Assembly (NCBI GenBank): GCA_013214575.1
Contig: JABSSD010000158.1
Location: 1-64,000, forward strand
Source of the DNA: Paracoccaceae bacterium
GTDB lineage: Bacteria > Pseudomonadota > Alphaproteobacteria > Rhodobacterales > Rhodobacteraceae
Direction: 5' to 3'
DNA: 64,000 nucleotides
Positions 55,440 to 63,785 of this stretch are shown here, piece after piece (position 1 is the stretch's first letter; every line of letters starts with the position of its first letter). Both the position numbers and the translations under genes were made by a program. The notes under the pieces are model-generated. The model saw only the letters and a list, made by a program, of their open reading frames with translations, did not search any database and was not told the DNA's origin.

Positions 55440-56363
55440 ATGATTGCCTATATTATCCGGCGACTGCTTGCCGCCATTCCGACCATCCTGGTGCTGATCG
55501 TGGCCTCCTTTTTCCTGATGCGTTTTGCGCCCGGCGGGCCGTTTACCTCGGAGCGCCCGCTGCCGCCCCAGGTGCTCGCCAATATCGAGGCCCGTTATGG
55601 GCTGGATCAGCCGCTGTGGAAGCAGCTGTATGATTACCTGTTCAACATCATCTTTCATTTCGACTTTGGCCCCTCGTTCAAATTCAAAGACCGTGACGTC
55701 AACGATATCATCGCCCAGGGCTTTCCGATCTCGTTCACCTATGGCGCGCTCTCCTTTCTGGTGGCGACAGTGGTTGGGGTCTCACTCGGCATCGCCGCTG
55801 CCATCCGCCACAACACTTGGGTCGACTATTTCGCCGTCGGTCTTGGCATCGCCGCGCAGGCGCTGCCGAATTTCATCATGGGGCCGATTCTGATCCTGAC
55901 CTTCACCCTGTGGCTGGGCCTGTTGCCCGGTGGCGGCTGGCATGGGGGGCAGTGGCAATATCTGATCATGCCGGTGATCGCCCTGTCGACCTCTTATATG
56001 GGCTCCATTGCCCGTATCACCCGCAGTTCCATGCTTGAGGTGCTGAATTCCAACTTCATCCGCACCGCCCATGCCAAGGGGCTGCCCACCCGGACGGTGA
56101 TCTGGCGGCACGCGCTGAAACCCACGCTGCTGCCGGTGGTGTCTTACCTTGGGCCGGTGTTTGTCTACGTGCTGACCGGCTCGGTCTTTGTCGATATGTA
56201 TTTCTCCACCGGCGGTCTGGGGCAGGCCTATGGCGGCTCGGCGCTGTCGCGCGACTATGCGGTGCTGCTGGGGGTGACGATCCTCTATGGCATCCTGACC
56301 GTTGCGGTGAACCTGCTGACCGATCTGGCCTATGCCTGGTTTGATCCCAAGATCCGGTTTTAG
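55440..56363 (+). CDS. oppB: Oligopeptide ABC permease OppB
   Basis: 307 residues with six membrane segments. The start MIAYIIRRLLAAIPTILVLI and FFLMRFAPGGPFTSERPLPP is the OppB/DppB pattern. The coupling loop is RSSMLEVLNSNFIRTAHAKG, and the end is LLTDLAYAWFDPKIRF. It pairs with OppC. Starts 70 bases after oppA. Confidence 0.94.
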   Translation: MIAYIIRRLLAAIPTILVLIVASFFLMRFAPGGPFTSERPLPPQVLANIEARYGLDQPLWKQLYDYLFNIIFHFDFGPSFKFKDRDVNDIIAQGFPISFTYGALSFLVATVVGVSLGIAAAIRHNTWVDYFAVGLGIAAQALPNFIMGPILILTFTLWLGLLPGGGWHGGQWQYLIMPVIALSTSYMGSIARITRSSMLEVLNSNFIRTAHAKGLPTRTVIWRHALKPTLLPVVSYLGPVFVYVLTGSVFVDMYFSTGGLGQAYGGSALSRDYAVLLGVTILYGILTVAVNLLTDLAYAWFDPKIRF

Positions 56364-56372
56364 GGGCGCGCC

Positions 56373-57302
56373 ATGTTTGCAAAATCATCAAAAGCCGCCC
56401 AGATCGCCGAGGAGGTCACCGATTTCACCGCTGTTCAGGGCCGCTCTCTGTGGCAGGACGCACGGGCGCGGTTTGTGCAGAACCGCGCCGCCCGCGCCTG
56501 TGTGCTGGTGCTGGCGCTGATCGTTGCCTTCACCATATTCGGCCCGCTGTTCGCGCAGTGGAACAACGAAGAGATCGACTGGGACATCATCGGCAATGTG
56601 GCGGCGCAGGGCATGCCGTCGCTGGCCACAGGTCACTATTTTGGCGTCGATGATCTGGGCCGTGATCTGTATAGCCGGGTCATTCAGGCCACCACCACCT
56701 CGTTGCTGGTGGGGTTGATCGGCGCCTCGATGGCGCTGTTTGTCGGCACCATATACGGGATTATTTCCGGCTTTGTCGGCGGCCGCACCGACAGCATCAT
56801 GATGCGCATCGTCGATATCCTGATGGCGATCCCCGCGACTCTGGTGATCATCCTGCTGCTGGTGGTCGCCGGCCGGTCCTTCTTCAAGCTGTTCATCGCC
56901 CTTGGCGCGGTCAGTTGGCTGAGCATGTCGCGGATTGTGCGCGGCCAGACCCTGGCCCTGAAACACCGCGAGTTCATCGAGGCGGCGCGCGCGGCCGGGG
57001 TCAGTGAGATCACCATCATGCACCGCCATATCCTGCCTAACCTGCTGGGGGTGGTTGTTGTCTATGCCTCGCTGATGGTGCCGGAAATGATCCTGGCTGA
57101 AAGCTTCATTTCCTTTCTCGGGTTGGGGGTGTCGGAGCCCTATACCTCGCTGGGCAGCCTGATCTCGGAAGGCGCCGGTACCATGGCCTATGGCACCCTC
57201 TGGCAGCTGGCTATCCCACTGTTTTTCTATGTTGCCATCATCATCACCATGTTCTTCATCGGTGATGGGCTGCGCGACGCGCTTGACCCCAAGGACCGCT
57301 GA
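56373..57302 (+). CDS. oppC: Oligopeptide ABC permease OppC
   Basis: 309 residues. The long cytoplasmic N-terminus, GHYFGVDDLGRDLYSRVI, the coupling loop KHREFIEAARAAGVSEITIM and the last membrane segment ending IGDGLRDALDPKDR are all typical of OppC/DppC. Only 9 bases separate it from oppB and 2 from the ATPase, so it is made with them. Confidence 0.94.
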   Translation: MFAKSSKAAQIAEEVTDFTAVQGRSLWQDARARFVQNRAARACVLVLALIVAFTIFGPLFAQWNNEEIDWDIIGNVAAQGMPSLATGHYFGVDDLGRDLYSRVIQATTTSLLVGLIGASMALFVGTIYGIISGFVGGRTDSIMMRIVDILMAIPATLVIILLLVVAGRSFFKLFIALGAVSWLSMSRIVRGQTLALKHREFIEAARAAGVSEITIMHRHILPNLLGVVVVYASLMVPEMILAESFISFLGLGVSEPYTSLGSLISEGAGTMAYGTLWQLAIPLFFYVAIIITMFFIGDGLRDALDPKDR

Positions 57303-57304
57303 CC

Positions 57305-59107
57305 ATGAGCCTGCTTACGGTGCAAGATCTCAGCGTCGATTTCACCACTGCGGACGGCCCGGTCAAGGCCGTCACTGGCATCAACTTTGACATCCAGCCG
57401 GGCGAATGTCTGGGCATTGTCGGTGAAAGCGGCTCTGGCAAAAGCCAGACCTTTATGGCGGCAATGGGGCTACTGCCCGCCAATGGGCGCGCCTCGGGCT
57501 CGGTCCGGCTGAACGGCAGTGAGATCCTTAATCTGGCGACGCCCGAGCTGAATAAGATCCGCGGCAGCGATGTCGGGATGATTTTTCAGGACCCGCTGAC
57601 CGCGCTCACCCCGCATCTGCGGATCGGTGAGCAGATGCGCGAAGTGTTGCAGGTCCACAAGGGGGTGGTGGGCAGGCAGGCCCGCCGCCTCTGTCTGGAC
57701 TGGCTTGATCGGGTGCAGATGCCGGTGGCGGCGCGCAGGCTGGAGCAGTTCCCCCATGAGCTGTCAGGCGGCATGCGCCAGCGGGTGATGATCGCCATGT
57801 CGATGCTGTGCAATCCCCGGCTGTTGATTGCCGATGAGCCAACAACGGCGCTGGATGTCACGGTGCAGGCAGAGATCCTTGACCTGATGGCCGAGTTGCA
57901 AAAAGAGCAGGGCACCGCCATTGCGCTGATCACCCATGACATGGGCGTGGTCGCCCGCATGTGTGACCGCATACAGGTGATGCGTCAGGGCGGCTTTGTT
58001 GAAAACGGCACCGCAACCGAGATCTTTCACAGCCCAAAACACGCCTATACGCAGGCCCTGCTCAAGGCGATGCCGCGCATCGATGCGGCAGATGCACCGC
58101 AGCTGTTCGAAACCCAGGCCCGGCCGATCCTGCGGGTTGATGACGTAAAAGTGCATTTCCAGATGAAAATGTCCGGCGGGTTGTTTGGCCACTGGGTGCC
58201 GCTCAAGGCGGTGGATGGTGTCAGTTTTGAAGTCCGGCAAGGCGAAACACTGGGGGTGGTGGGCGAAAGCGGCTGTGGCAAATCCACCCTGGCCCGCGCG
58301 GTTCTGCAACTGATCGAACCCACCGGTGGCGGCGTCAGCTGGCTGGGGCAGCCCATTGTGGGGCTGAAACGGGCGGAGCTGAATAAATACCGCAAAGACC
58401 TGCAAATTGTGTTTCAGGACCCTCTGGCCAGCCTCGACCCGCGCATGACCATTTCGGCCTCGATCGCCGAACCCTTGCTGACCTATCGTCCGGATCTGAC
58501 CCGCCGCGAGCGCAAGATGACGGTGGCTGATATGATGGAGCGGGTGGGGCTGGACCGGACCCTGTTCAACCGCTACCCGCACGAGCTGTCCGGCGGCCAG
58601 AACCAAAGGGTTGGCATTGCCCGGGCGATGATCAACCGGCCCAAGCTGATCATCTGTGACGAGGCGGTCTCGGCGCTGGATGTCTCCATTCAGGCGCAGA
58701 TCATCGGGCTGCTGCGGCAACTGCAGGCCGAATTCGGCTTGGCGCTGATCTTCATCAGCCACGACCTGTCGGTGGTGCGGGCGATCTCAAACCGGATCAT
58801 GGTGCTCTATCTGGGCCGGGTGGTTGAGCTGGCCGACGGCGAGACCATTTGCGCCCATCCGCAACACCCTTACACGCAATCGCTTATCTCTGCGGTGCCG
58901 GTTCCTGATCCTGACATTGAGCGAAGCAGGTGCCGGATCAAGCTGCCGGGAGAGCTGGCTTCGCCGCTGGACCCCCGCGCGGCGCTGCGATTCCTGCCCA
59001 GTCGACTGGCTGCCGGAGAAACCAATTACCTGCCGAAACTGATCCAGTTTGCGCCAGATCACTATGTCGCCGAGCATGATCCGCTTGAGCTGATCCTGGA
59101 GGGCTGA
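57305..59107 (+). CDS. Fused oligopeptide ABC ATPase (OppD-OppF)
   Basis: One 600-residue chain with two ATPase domains. Domain 1 (about 1-260) has GESGSGKSQTFMAAMGLLP, SGGMRQRVMIAMSMLCNP and LLIADEPTTALDVTVQ. Domain 2 (about 275-590) has GESGCGKSTLARAVLQLIEP, SGGQNQRVGIARAMINRP and IICDEAVSALDVSIQAQ. Domain 2 has Ala where Walker B usually reads D-E-P, a change also seen in some family members. Together they drive the Opp importer. The OppD/OppF cysteine-rich Fe-S tail is not obvious. The fusion is common in alphaproteobacteria. Confidence 0.92.
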   Translation: MSLLTVQDLSVDFTTADGPVKAVTGINFDIQPGECLGIVGESGSGKSQTFMAAMGLLPANGRASGSVRLNGSEILNLATPELNKIRGSDVGMIFQDPLTALTPHLRIGEQMREVLQVHKGVVGRQARRLCLDWLDRVQMPVAARRLEQFPHELSGGMRQRVMIAMSMLCNPRLLIADEPTTALDVTVQAEILDLMAELQKEQGTAIALITHDMGVVARMCDRIQVMRQGGFVENGTATEIFHSPKHAYTQALLKAMPRIDAADAPQLFETQARPILRVDDVKVHFQMKMSGGLFGHWVPLKAVDGVSFEVRQGETLGVVGESGCGKSTLARAVLQLIEPTGGGVSWLGQPIVGLKRAELNKYRKDLQIVFQDPLASLDPRMTISASIAEPLLTYRPDLTRRERKMTVADMMERVGLDRTLFNRYPHELSGGQNQRVGIARAMINRPKLIICDEAVSALDVSIQAQIIGLLRQLQAEFGLALIFISHDLSVVRAISNRIMVLYLGRVVELADGETICAHPQHPYTQSLISAVPVPDPDIERSRCRIKLPGELASPLDPRAALRFLPSRLAAGETNYLPKLIQFAPDHYVAEHDPLELILEG

Positions 59108-59110
59108 GCG

Positions 59111-59320
59111 ATGCCTTGCCTGACCTGCGGCCCGACGCCGCGGGTAAAAATTCCTAAACAGATAGATCCGAAAGTGATTGCCATGTTATGTATCCCACAT
59201 CCAGACCGCTCCGCCTGCGGCATCTTCACGGTGCCCCTGCGCCTCTCTGGCGGCTCCATTGGGAACGTTGCAATCCCAAGTCAGCTTTGTATTAATGACC
59301 CAAAAAGGGCCTGTGCGTGA
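59111..59320 (+). CDS. Possible small Cys-rich protein between the Opp and FAH genes
   Basis: 69 codons, ATG three bases after the oppDF stop and TGA overlapping the next GTG start (GTGA). The product opens MPCLTCGPTPRVKIPKQIDP with a CxxC and holds five cysteines in all; it matches no family I know. Only its place and its tight spacing support it. A leader or a chance open frame is as likely, and its GC pattern is not clearly coding. Confidence 0.25.
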   Translation: MPCLTCGPTPRVKIPKQIDPKVIAMLCIPHPDRSACGIFTVPLRLSGGSIGNVAIPSQLCINDPKRACA

Positions 59321-60021
59321 CTGATACTCTGTTCCAATTGCCTGCCATCCCGGTGGTTCCCGTCCTCAACGAGGCCGCGGGATATCCTGTTGGGCGTATC
59401 TTCTGTGTGGGGCGAAACTATGCTGCCCATGCCGCCGAAATGGGTGTCGAAGTGGACCGCGAGGCGCCATTCTATTTCACCAAATCGCCTGCAAATATGG
59501 TGCTGAGCGGGGCGCAGGTGCCCTATCCGCCGGGCACTGACAATTTTCACTACGAGATGGAACTGGCAATGGCGATTGGGGCGCCGCTGTTTCAGGCCTC
59601 GGCTGAGCAGGCCCGCGCGGCGATCTATGGCTTTGGCTGCGCGCTGGACATGACCCGGCGCGACCTGCAGATCCGCGAGCGCAACAAGCAGCGCCCCTGG
59701 AGCCTGGGCAAGGACGTGGAAAATGGCACCGTTCTGGCACCTTTGACCCGTGCCTCAGACTGGACCGCCACTGCCGAGCGGCGCATTCATCTCACTGTGA
59801 ACGGCGAGACGCGTCAGGATGCCACATTGGCCGAGCTGATTTGGTCGCTAGAGGAAATCCTGTGCCACCTGTCGCAATTCTATCACCTGCGGCCCGGTGA
59901 CGTGATCCTGACCGGCACACCTGCGGGGGTTGGCCCTGTTGTGGCCGGCGATGTGATCGAAGGCGGCATTGATGGGCTTTTGCCCATTTTTATGGCAGTT
60001 AAGGGCGACGGTGACACTTGA
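59317..60021 (+). CDS. Fumarylacetoacetate hydrolase-family protein
   Basis: 234 residues of the FAH/HpcE superfamily, which cleave or isomerise acylpyruvates. IFCVGRNYAAHAAEMGVEVD opens the fold, and PFYFTKSPANMVLSGAQVPY, NFHYEMELAMAIGAPLFQ (metal Glu pair) and ILTGTPAGVGPVVAGDVIEG follow. Many short members act as acylpyruvases or oxaloacetate decarboxylases; the substrate is unproven. A GTG start (59317) overlaps the previous small frame. It may belong to a catabolic unit with the TRAP transporter, though a gap of 256 bases separates them. Confidence 0.85.
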   Translation: MTDTLFQLPAIPVVPVLNEAAGYPVGRIFCVGRNYAAHAAEMGVEVDREAPFYFTKSPANMVLSGAQVPYPPGTDNFHYEMELAMAIGAPLFQASAEQARAAIYGFGCALDMTRRDLQIRERNKQRPWSLGKDVENGTVLAPLTRASDWTATAERRIHLTVNGETRQDATLAELIWSLEEILCHLSQFYHLRPGDVILTGTPAGVGPVVAGDVIEGGIDGLLPIFMAVKGDGDT

Positions 60022-60207
60022 AATACCCGCAATTCCAGCCGCAGGGCGCAGCCCATTGATGAGTCAAATATGCACATCCACTGTTGATGGTTACAAACTC
60101 ACCTAATAGCAAACGCCCAACCGGTTTGAATATCGTATTGAGACTGGCAGCCCCCAATGAGGAAAAAGGGGGCCGCTGAAAAACTGAGGAAGACACAAGA
60201 AGATTGA

Positions 60208-60250
60208 TGCACTATATTGCAAACTTCAAAAATGAAGGCATTATAGTGCG
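60208..60250 (+). promoter_or_regulatory. Tandem TGCA-N6-TGCA type operators before dctP
   Basis: Site 1 is TGCACTATATTGCA (60208-60221), an exact TGCA-N6-TGCA palindrome. Site 2 is GGCATTATAGTGCG (60237-60250), a looser copy 29 bases downstream. The region also forms a long imperfect hairpin (60209-60220 with 60238-60249; inner CTTCA/TGAAG at 60224-60228 and 60233-60237). Similar palindromes are read by the BzdR/BoxR family that controls benzoate-type catabolism. Confidence 0.6.
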
Positions 60251-60277
60251 AAACTATGGTCCTAAGGGAGGAATCAC

Positions 60278-61312
60278 ATGACCACTCGGAGAAAGCTACT
60301 CGGCGCCTTTGGTGTCGCAGCTATCGCAGCGCTTAGCGCGACATCGGTAATGGCGCAGGAAGTTACCCTGAAGCTACACCAGTTTCTGCCAGCACAGGCA
60401 AATGTGCCAAAACTGATCCTGGATGTCTGGGCGGACAAGATCGAAGAGGCCTCTGAGGGCCGCATCAAGATCGACCGTTATCCGTCGATGCAGCTGGGTG
60501 GCAAGCCACCAGAGCTGATGGACCAGGCCATTGATGGCGTTGCAGACATCGTCTGGACTGTGGTCGGCTATACGCCGGGCCGCTATCCTTCGACCGAAGT
60601 GTTTGAGCTGCCCTTCATGATGACCAATGCCCGTGCGGTATCGCGCGCCTATTGGGAAATGTTCGAAACCCATATGAAGGACACCGAGTTCAAGGATCTG
60701 AAAATCCTCGGCACTTGGGTTCACGGCCCCGGCATGATCCACACGTCCGAGCCGGTGGAAACACCTGATGACCTGCGCGGCATGAAGATCCGTGGCGGCT
60801 CACGCTCGGTCAACTCGCTGCTGACCGAACTGGGTGCAACCCCGGTTGGTATGCCAGTTCCGGCTGTGCCCGAAGGCCTGTCCAAAGGCGTGATCGACGG
60901 CACCACCATCCCGTGGGAAGTCACCGCAGCGCTGAAAGTTCCAGAGCTGGTCACCAACCACACCGAGTTCACCGGCAAGGCGCTGTATACGCTGACCTTC
61001 GTTCTGGCGATGAACAAACCCAAGTTCGACAGCCTGCCGGCTGACCTGCAGCAGATCATCGACGATAATTCCGGTCTGGAGTTCTCGGTGTTTGCTGGTG
61101 GTACTCAGGAAGATGCCGATGGTCCATCGCGCGAAATGGCGCTGGATATGGGCAACAATGTCATCACTCTGGACGCCGAGCAAACTGCCGTATGGCGTGA
61201 GCGCGCCCAGCCGATCTATGACAATTGGCTGGCGGACATGAGCGAAAAAGGCATCGACGGTCAGGCACTGCTCGACGAAGCCACCATGCTGATCGAGAAA
61301 TACTCGAAGTAA
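60278..61312 (+). CDS. dctP: TRAP transporter substrate-binding protein
   Basis: 344 residues: signal peptide MTTRRKLLGAFGVAAIAALS ending ATSVMAQ, possibly TAT-like at RR, then the DctP/TAXI-type fold. Landmarks are LKLHQFLPAQANVPKLILDV, MDQAIDGVADIVWTVVGYTP, GMKIRGGSRSVNSLLTELGA with the substrate Arg, and GVIDGTTIPWEVTAALKVPE. The ligand is probably a carboxylate; the neighbouring ligase gene points to an aromatic acid. AGGGAGGA ribosome site before ATG 60278. Operator-like palindromes lie just ahead. Confidence 0.93.
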   Translation: MTTRRKLLGAFGVAAIAALSATSVMAQEVTLKLHQFLPAQANVPKLILDVWADKIEEASEGRIKIDRYPSMQLGGKPPELMDQAIDGVADIVWTVVGYTPGRYPSTEVFELPFMMTNARAVSRAYWEMFETHMKDTEFKDLKILGTWVHGPGMIHTSEPVETPDDLRGMKIRGGSRSVNSLLTELGATPVGMPVPAVPEGLSKGVIDGTTIPWEVTAALKVPELVTNHTEFTGKALYTLTFVLAMNKPKFDSLPADLQQIIDDNSGLEFSVFAGGTQEDADGPSREMALDMGNNVITLDAEQTAVWRERAQPIYDNWLADMSEKGIDGQALLDEATMLIEKYSK

Positions 61313-61329
61313 GTCTGGTATAGACTAAG

Positions 61330-61358
61330 GGGCCGCAGCGAACACTTTGCTGCGGCCC
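61330..61358 (+). terminator. Partial terminator between dctP and dctQ
   Basis: A perfect 10-bp GC-rich stem (61330-61339 with 61349-61358), 9-base loop, then a weak T stretch. It would lower transcription into dctQM, keeping the binding protein in excess, a common plan in TRAP operons. Confidence 0.65.
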
Positions 61359-61391
61359 TATTTGTGACGCGAAAGGGATGGGTGCGTACCT

Positions 61392-61976
61392 ATGCACAAG
61401 CACATGTTAAAACTGGCCAGATTTATGGCTGCCGCTGGTGGGCTTGTCCTGACCCTGCTGATCTTGCTTACCTGCCTGTCGATTTCCGGCCGCCTGCTGA
61501 ATGGCTTCTTTCACGGCGACCTGATGGGCAGCGTTGCGCCGGACTTTGCGGAATGGATGATCGCCATTGGCGTCGGACCCATCAACGGCGATTTCGAACT
61601 GGTCGAGGCCGGGGTGGCCTTTGCCATCTTTTCTTTTCTGCCGCTGTGCCAGATCACCTCTGGGCATGCCTCGGTTGATATTCTTGTCGATACGTTCCCG
61701 AGGCGAGTGAACAGCTTTTTGCGCATGGTGACCGAGATAGTGTTTGCAGCGGTGCTGGTTCTGATCGCCTGGCGGCTGGCGGCGGGAATGGTCAGCAAGC
61801 TGTACAATGGGGAAACCTCGTTTCTGCTGCAATTTCCGATTTGGTGGGCCTATGCCGCCAGTCTGGTTGCTGCCGTGGTGGCTGCCATCGTCGGCGTTTA
61901 CATGGGTGCCGTGCGCACCATCGAATTTCTTACCGGTCGGATCCTGGTCTGGGACGGCGTGGAGACTGAACAGTGA
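61392..61976 (+). CDS. dctQ: TRAP transporter small permease
   Basis: 194 residues with four membrane segments (LVLTLLILLTCLSISGRLLN, FAIFSFLPLCQITSGHASVD, the third after RRVNSFLRMVTEIVFAAVL, and WWAYAASLVAAVVAAIVGVY). This is the DctQ layout, the partner of the large permease DctM. Start 61392, with weak aggg upstream. Its stop overlaps the dctM GTG. Confidence 0.9.
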   Translation: MHKHMLKLARFMAAAGGLVLTLLILLTCLSISGRLLNGFFHGDLMGSVAPDFAEWMIAIGVGPINGDFELVEAGVAFAIFSFLPLCQITSGHASVDILVDTFPRRVNSFLRMVTEIVFAAVLVLIAWRLAAGMVSKLYNGETSFLLQFPIWWAYAASLVAAVVAAIVGVYMGAVRTIEFLTGRILVWDGVETEQ

Positions 61977-63478
61977 CTGCTCTTGAAATCGGAATTGCCT
62001 CTTTCCCGCTCCTGATGGTGCTGATCTTTCTGCGGGTGCCTATTGGCCTGTCGATGTTCCTGGTTGGCCTGGGCGGACTGATGATCGTCACCGACGGCAC
62101 CCTGGTGGCCTTTGGACGGCTGAAAAACGAAACCTATTCGACCTTTTCCTCCTATTCGCTGACCATCGTGCCGATGTTCCTGCTGATGGGCCATTTTGCC
62201 ACGCTGGGCGGCATGTCCAGCGCGTTGTTCAAAGCCGCCGAAGGCTTTCTTGGCCATCGCAAGGGCGGTGTTGCCATGGCGGCGATTGGTGCCTGTGCCG
62301 GCTTTGGCGCGATCTGCGGCAGCTCACTGGCCACCGCGGCCACCATGGGTCGGGTCGCCCTGCCCGAGCTGAAACAATACGGTTATGCCGGCGGGTTCTC
62401 GGCGGCCACACTGGCGGCTGGCGGCACCCTTGGCATCCTGATCCCGCCCTCGGTGGTGCTGGTGATCTATGCCATCCTGACCGAACAGAATATCGCCAAG
62501 CTGTTCCTCGCGGCCTTTATCCCGGGCATCTTGGCGGCGCTCGGCTATGTGGTTGTCATTTCGATCTATGTGCGGCTGTATCCTGAATCGGCCGGCACCC
62601 GTCCGGCCATACCCTGGGCCGAGCGCTTTGCCGCGCTGTTCCGGGTCTGGCCAGTGCTGATGGTGTTTGGCGTGGTGGTTGGTGGTATTTATCTGGGTTG
62701 GTTCACCCCAACCGAAGGTGCTGCCGTCGGCGCCTTTGGCACCGGGATGATCGCCTGGCTGAATGGGGGGTTGGACCGGGCCAGCCTGACCGACAGCTTC
62801 ATGGTGACAGCACGCTCCACCGCGATGATCTTTTTCATCGTGCTTGGGGCCGGCTTCTACAATGGCTTTCTGGCGCTGACCAAAGTGCCGCAGGAACTGG
62901 CTGATTTTGTCGTCAGCCAGGGGTTTAGCCCGTGGATGGTGCTGACGCTGATTCTGGTGTTCTACCTGCTGTTTGGCTGCCTGATGGACAGTCTCAGCAT
63001 GATTCTGCTGACCATTCCGATCTTCTTCCCAGTGATTTCGGCGATGGATTTCGGCCTGGTCTCGCTGCCCGCAATGCAGGCCAGCGCCGCGATGGAGGTG
63101 CTCAATATCGGGGTGCCGGATGGTATGGGGGCCGGGATGCTTGCCTCGATACAAGAGGCCATTGCCAGCGGTATGGAACTGACCCGCGAGCAGATGAAAG
63201 AGCTGGGCATTCGCGCCACCCAGGGCATGGCCGACCGGGTTGAGGCAGAATATGTCGCCATCTGGTTTGGTATCCTGGTGCTGATCGTGGTCGAGGTTGG
63301 CCTGATCACTCCACCGGTGGGGATGAACCTATTCATCATCAATGCGATGGACCGCAAAACCAAGATGATCGACACCTACAAGGCGGTGATGTTCTTTGTC
63401 GCTTCGGATCTTGTCCGGGTGATCCTTCTGGTGCTGTTCCCGACCATAACCCTGTTGCCGCTGATGCTGCTGTACTGA
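61973..63478 (+). CDS. dctM: TRAP transporter large permease
   Basis: 501 residues with about twelve membrane segments of the DctM family, the sodium-coupled transport subunit. Motifs: GACAGFGAICGSSLATAATM, AATLAAGGTLGILIPPSVVL, FYLLFGCLMDSLSMILLTIP, ILVLIVVEVGLITPPVGMNL. GTG start (61973) overlaps dctQ (GTGA), so the two are translated together. The chain is a little longer than the usual 430 because of an insert of about 45 residues after LTIPIFFPVISAMDFGL. Confidence 0.93.
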   Translation: MTALEIGIASFPLLMVLIFLRVPIGLSMFLVGLGGLMIVTDGTLVAFGRLKNETYSTFSSYSLTIVPMFLLMGHFATLGGMSSALFKAAEGFLGHRKGGVAMAAIGACAGFGAICGSSLATAATMGRVALPELKQYGYAGGFSAATLAAGGTLGILIPPSVVLVIYAILTEQNIAKLFLAAFIPGILAALGYVVVISIYVRLYPESAGTRPAIPWAERFAALFRVWPVLMVFGVVVGGIYLGWFTPTEGAAVGAFGTGMIAWLNGGLDRASLTDSFMVTARSTAMIFFIVLGAGFYNGFLALTKVPQELADFVVSQGFSPWMVLTLILVFYLLFGCLMDSLSMILLTIPIFFPVISAMDFGLVSLPAMQASAAMEVLNIGVPDGMGAGMLASIQEAIASGMELTREQMKELGIRATQGMADRVEAEYVAIWFGILVLIVVEVGLITPPVGMNLFIINAMDRKTKMIDTYKAVMFFVASDLVRVILLVLFPTITLLPLMLLY

Positions 63479-63544
63479 TCATTTTCTCAACCCTCACCAC
63501 GCGTCCTGTGGCGGCTTGGTGAGGCGCATCCTGGCTCTGTATTC

Positions 63545-63574
63545 TCCCCCCGTAGCAACCCTGCTATGGGGGGA
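63545..63574 (+). terminator. Hairpin after dctM
   Basis: A 13-bp stem (63545-63557 with 63562-63574, one G-U pair) around a short loop. It is GC-rich at the base and lies between dctM and the next gene, without a T-run. Confidence 0.5.
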
Positions 63575-63644
63575 ATTTGCATGCACCAGACAGATTTCAC
63601 CGGGCTGTTGTCACCCGTGGGCTGCCTGCTGAAATCGCAATTGT

Positions 63645-63700
63645 TGCATTATTATGCACAACAAATGCGCAATATGTTGCATAGTCAAAATTCTGGTGCA
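63645..63700 (+). promoter_or_regulatory. TGCA-N6-TGCA operator before the ligase gene
   Basis: TGCATTATTATGCA (63645-63658) has the same TGCA-N6-TGCA form as the site before dctP. Further TGCA boxes follow at 63678-63681 and 63697-63700. The 307-base gap 63479-63785 otherwise has only the post-dctM hairpin and, by position, the ligase promoter. Confidence 0.6.
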
Positions 63701-63785
63701 TTATGACAGTCTACCAAGGCTCAACATCGCGGAGGGCCTGGGGGTGTGGACCGCTTGATCTGGCCCCCATGCGAGGAGAACCAGA

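Noticed and set aside
58660-58690. Loss of the Walker B Pro in the second OppDF domain as an inactivating change
   Set aside because: The Asp and catalytic Glu of IICDEAVSALD are intact; Ala at the third place occurs in working members of this ATPase group.
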